A stretch of 34,350 nucleotides of DNA. Source: Chitinophagaceae bacterium (GTDB taxonomy: Bacteria > Bacteroidota > Bacteroidia > Chitinophagales > Chitinophagaceae). The stretch is taken from contig CAHJWK010000036.1 in NCBI GenBank assembly GCA_903642275.1, positions 1-34,350 on the forward strand, read 5' to 3'. Made by a program: the position numbers and the translations under genes. Positions within the stretch are counted from its first letter, which is position 1. Each line of letters opens with the position of its first letter. The notes under the pieces were generated by a model, which saw only the letters and a program-made list of their open reading frames with translations, was not told the origin of the DNA and searched no databases. Of this stretch, positions 31,875 through 34,350 are shown piece by piece.

Positions 31875-33203
31875 TTAAAAACTATAAACATAATAGCCCC
31901 AGGGTTGAATATGCATTTTTACATTGCTAATAAGTTTTTCTTTTTTCAGTGTAAATACATTTAAAGCATTACCTGTAATATCATTGTCTGATATAGAATA
32001 CTCCTGCGGTTTGTTTGTAAGATTTGTTATCACGATTATTTTATCAGCACCATTACTTCTTTCAAAAGCATATACAGCGCTATCATTTGTAGTATTTATT
32101 TTTTTGAATGAGGCATTAGCTGATAATGCTGCATGTTGCATTCTTAAATGAAGCAACATATCATAAAAGTTTGCTCTTGCATAATTACCAAAATGAATAG
32201 GATCTTTATAGAAGAAAGAGATGCTGTCAAGCACTGGTTCTTCCTGTCCGCTGTAAACCAACGGCACTGATTTTTTAAGTGTTTGTGTTATTACGGCAAA
32301 TGGTGCATGAGAAGCGCCGGGCATTGTTCCGTAATCAGCTTTGTTCCAGCTATTCTCATCATGGTCACTGGTAAAGTACATGCGTAAGGTATTTGCAGGA
32401 AATGTTGAATCAATAAAGTGTATGATACTATCCATTGCAAGTGCATTGCTTTTGCCCGCAGCAATTTGTTTCATCACGTTAAATTCTGTCCATGTATAAG
32501 TGGCATCAAAACCATCTGTTTCTAATGAAGGCTTATCTCCTTCTGCCAGCATAAAAATATTTTTCATAGCTTTTAATTGCGGAATACATTTCTGCCAGAA
32601 AGCATCCGGCACATGCCATGCAACATCACAGCGAAAACCATCTACATCAGAATTTGTTATCCAGAATTTCATAGCATTTATCATTGAATCCTGCATAGTA
32701 ACATTACTATAATCAAGCTGGCGTGTATCAGTCCAATCAAAAGGCACAGCCGCTTTACCCGTTGAGTCATGAATAAAAAAATCGGGATGTGCCGTGAGCC
32801 AGTAATTATCCGCACCAGTGTGGTTTGGCACCCAGTCAATAACAACTTTAAAACCCATGTCATGACATTTTTTTACAAGTTCTTTCCAGTCATCCATGTT
32901 ACCATATTCCGGATTTATGGCAGTATAATTTGATACTGCATAATAACTTCCCAAAGCGCCTTTGCGATCAACAACGCTTATGGGATTTATTGGCATAAAC
33001 CATAATGTTTGCACACCCATTTTTTTTAATCGCGGAAGATTTGGTTCAAAAGCTTTGAATGTTCCTGCATCAGTATATTGACGCACGTTTACTTCATAAA
33101 TGTTGCCCTGCATAATCCAGGACGGATGGCCATCAACAATATTTTGCGCCTTACCATAAGTACTTAATAAAGCAAGCGAAAACATCAGCTTAAAATATTT
33201 CAT
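31875..33203 (-). CDS. Secreted alpha-amylase-family glycoside hydrolase (GH13)
   Basis: Exported enzyme of 442 residues: signal peptide about 1-19 (ending YGKAQ), then an (alpha/beta)8 GH13 barrel and a short C-terminal beta domain. The four GH13 regions are present: VVIDWVPNHTG, GFRCDVAWH with nucleophile D193, MLAEGDKP with acid/base E221, and TSDHDENSW with D282. It lacks the starch-binding modules and lipobox of SusG-type enzymes. Length is short for an alpha-amylase but fits compact GH13 hydrolases. The neighbours downstream are Rrf2 and a TonB receptor; no SusC/SusD. Substrate may be maltooligosaccharides or trehalose-like sugars, not determinable here. Confidence 0.92.
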   Translation of the reverse strand: MKYFKLMFSLALLSTYGKAQNIVDGHPSWIMQGNIYEVNVRQYTDAGTFKAFEPNLPRLKKMGVQTLWFMPINPISVVDRKGALGSYYAVSNYTAINPEYGNMDDWKELVKKCHDMGFKVVIDWVPNHTGADNYWLTAHPDFFIHDSTGKAAVPFDWTDTRQLDYSNVTMQDSMINAMKFWITNSDVDGFRCDVAWHVPDAFWQKCIPQLKAMKNIFMLAEGDKPSLETDGFDATYTWTEFNVMKQIAAGKSNALAMDSIIHFIDSTFPANTLRMYFTSDHDENSWNKADYGTMPGASHAPFAVITQTLKKSVPLVYSGQEEPVLDSISFFYKDPIHFGNYARANFYDMLLHLRMQHAALSANASFKKINTTNDSAVYAFERSNGADKIIVITNLTNKPQEYSISDNDITGNALNVFTLKKEKLISNVKMHIQPWGYYVYSF

Positions 33204-33233
33204 AACTAAACTTTATAACCTGAAAGATTACAA

Positions 33234-33241
33234 CAAAAATA
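33234..33241 (-). promoter_or_regulatory. Candidate -7 box for the GH13 gene
   Basis: On the minus strand TATTTTTG (33241 to 33234) matches TAnnTTTG and lies 31 bases before the ATG at 33203. No clear -33 element is found at the expected distance. Confidence 0.35.
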
Positions 33242-33297
33242 TTAGAAACTTATGATTTGTTTATGCATGTTAAAATGTACTTTAAAGATTAGCCCAA

Positions 33298-33305
33298 TAT
33301 ATTTG
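33298..33305 (+). promoter_or_regulatory. Candidate -7 box for the M16 protease gene
   Basis: TATATTTG matches TAnnTTTG and lies 18 bases before the ATG at 33323, implying a very short leader. The -33 element is not evident. Confidence 0.4.
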
Positions 33306-33322
33306 CGGCTTAGTTTTTATAA

Positions 33323-34350
33323 ATGCTACGATTATATTTTTTTTTACTTGCTTTATTATGTTCAGGCATAATTTTAAACGCACAAGACCTTTCGCAAAAA
33401 TTACCTGTTGATTCAGGTGTGCGCATTGGCAAACTGGCAAATGGCTTAACCTATTATATACGTCATAATGAAAAGCCGGAAAGCAAAGCAGAAATGCGGC
33501 TGGTGGTTAATGCAGGTTCTATTCTTGAAGATAGTGATCAGCAAGGGCTTGCACATTTTAATGAGCACATGGCTTTTAACGGCAGTGAACATTTTAAAAA
33601 GAATGAACTGGTAAACTTCCTTCAAAGCATAGGTGTGCAGTTTGGTGCTGACCTGAATGCTTATACAGGTTTTGATGAAACCGTTTATATTTTGCCTATC
33701 CCTTTAACCGATACATCTAACCTGCGCAAAGGCTTAACAGTATTAGATGACTGGGCTGGTAATTTATCCTTTGATGATGACCAGATTGATGGTGAGCGTG
33801 GTGTAATTCTGGAAGAAAGCCGGTTAGGCAAAGGTGCAGATGACCGTATGCAGCGCAAAACATTTCCTGTTTTATACGAGGGTTCATTATATGCACAACG
33901 CAACCCGATTGGTAAAGACAGTATTATTCAACATTTTCCGCATGATGCCATACGAAGATTTTATCACAGCTGGTACAGGCCGGATTTGATGGCTGTAATA
34001 ATTGTTGGAGATATTGATGTAAACAAAACCGAAGCGCTTGTAAAAGAATATTTCAACGGGTTGCAAAATCCATCAAACGAAAAACCAAGATTTTATGCTG
34101 AGGTGGCTGCCCGCAAAAAAGATGAAAGCGTTGTAGCGACAGACAAAGAAGCTACCAATTTTTTTATAGAAGTAGATTATCCTTTTTATAAAGTAAAACC
34201 TGAAACAACTTTAAATGATTATCGTACTGATTTGACAAAAAACATTTTTACATCCATGTTTAACCAGCGGTTATCACAGCTTGCAAAAAGCGATACATTC
34301 GATATTCTGATGCCGAAGAAGGAAACCGTATCAAATGGTCACCATCGGAA
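33323..34350 (+). CDS. M16-family zinc protease (insulinase/pitrilysin type), 3' end missing
   Basis: The N-terminal 342 residues are in the window, frame open to the end. A signal peptide (about 1-20, ending LNAQ) precedes the M16 catalytic domain. The inverted zinc motif HFNEHMAFNG provides H78, E81 and H82, and ERGVILEESR (about 155-165) holds the third zinc ligand. FYHSWYRPDLMAVIIVGDID is a conserved M16 motif. Bacteroidota usually have about 930-residue secreted M16 proteins with two to four repeated domains, so most of this gene lies outside. The last 20 residues (from about LAKSDTFDIL) look less like the family; another frame there also stays open, so a sequencing slip near the edge cannot be excluded. 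Confidence 0.88.
   Translation, partial: MLRLYFFLLALLCSGIILNAQDLSQKLPVDSGVRIGKLANGLTYYIRHNEKPESKAEMRLVVNAGSILEDSDQQGLAHFNEHMAFNGSEHFKKNELVNFLQSIGVQFGADLNAYTGFDETVYILPIPLTDTSNLRKGLTVLDDWAGNLSFDDDQIDGERGVILEESRLGKGADDRMQRKTFPVLYEGSLYAQRNPIGKDSIIQHFPHDAIRRFYHSWYRPDLMAVIIVGDIDVNKTEALVKEYFNGLQNPSNEKPRFYAEVAARKKDESVVATDKEATNFFIEVDYPFYKVKPETTLNDYRTDLTKNIFTSMFNQRLSQLAKSDTFDILMPKKETVSNGHHR

Noticed and set aside
34290-34350. Frameshift in the M16 protease at the window edge
   Set aside because: Another frame (YIRYSDAEEGNRIKW) also stays open and the annotated frame looks less conserved here, but 60 bases are too few to decide.

Overview
The window comes from a Bacteroidota chromosome, most likely near Chitinophagaceae or Sphingobacteria. 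The evidence is the AT-rich sequence, the general lack of Shine-Dalgarno sequences, TAnnTTTG-type -7 boxes, a 7TMR-DISM histidine kinase, DUF1573 proteins, a TonB receptor with an N-terminal carboxypeptidase-regulatory domain, and a Kdp operon of the Bacteroidota type. No species can be named from the sequence alone. No rRNA, tRNA, CRISPR array or transposase was seen.

Layout. 1-762: 3' part of a dipeptide epimerase gene. 791-5477 (minus): a tight four-gene operon for a GNAT/autoinducer-synthase-like protein, an isoprenylcysteine-methyltransferase-like membrane enzyme, a 7TMR-DISM histidine kinase and a receiver-histidine kinase. A divergent single-receiver gene with a closely related receiver lies at 5660-6124. 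This block looks like a self-contained 'make, modify, sense a small molecule' cassette and is my best candidate for an undescribed system. 6243-11086: housekeeping genes (thioredoxin, a concentrative nucleoside transporter, two DUF1573 proteins, ATP-dependent PEP carboxykinase, a DUF1801 protein). 11306-13864: an accessory patch with two unknown envelope proteins, palindromes, a 21-bp tandem array that flips orientation in the middle, and a GC-richer gene of unknown role. 13969-16929: Uma2-family protein, HtpG and a small membrane-anchored protein.

17131-27200 is a complete potassium-uptake locus: a sigma-54-dependent response regulator, a previously overlooked 27-codon membrane peptide, kdpF, kdpA, kdpB, kdpC, an outer-membrane beta-barrel, a KdpD that has only its N-terminal and USP domains, and a separate membrane histidine kinase. 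The usual KdpD/KdpE pair is replaced by three proteins and by NtrC-type rather than OmpR-type control. A CPA2 cation/proton antiporter converges on it (27323-28636), so K+ uptake and probable K+ or Na+ exchange are neighbours.

28750-33203 (minus) holds a secreted GH13 amylase-family enzyme, an Rrf2 regulator with a cysteine cluster, and a TonB-dependent receptor. A palindrome overlapping the receptor promoter is a likely Rrf2 operator. The window ends inside an M16 zinc protease gene (33323 onward, plus).

All family assignments are from motifs read by eye; no database search was possible.
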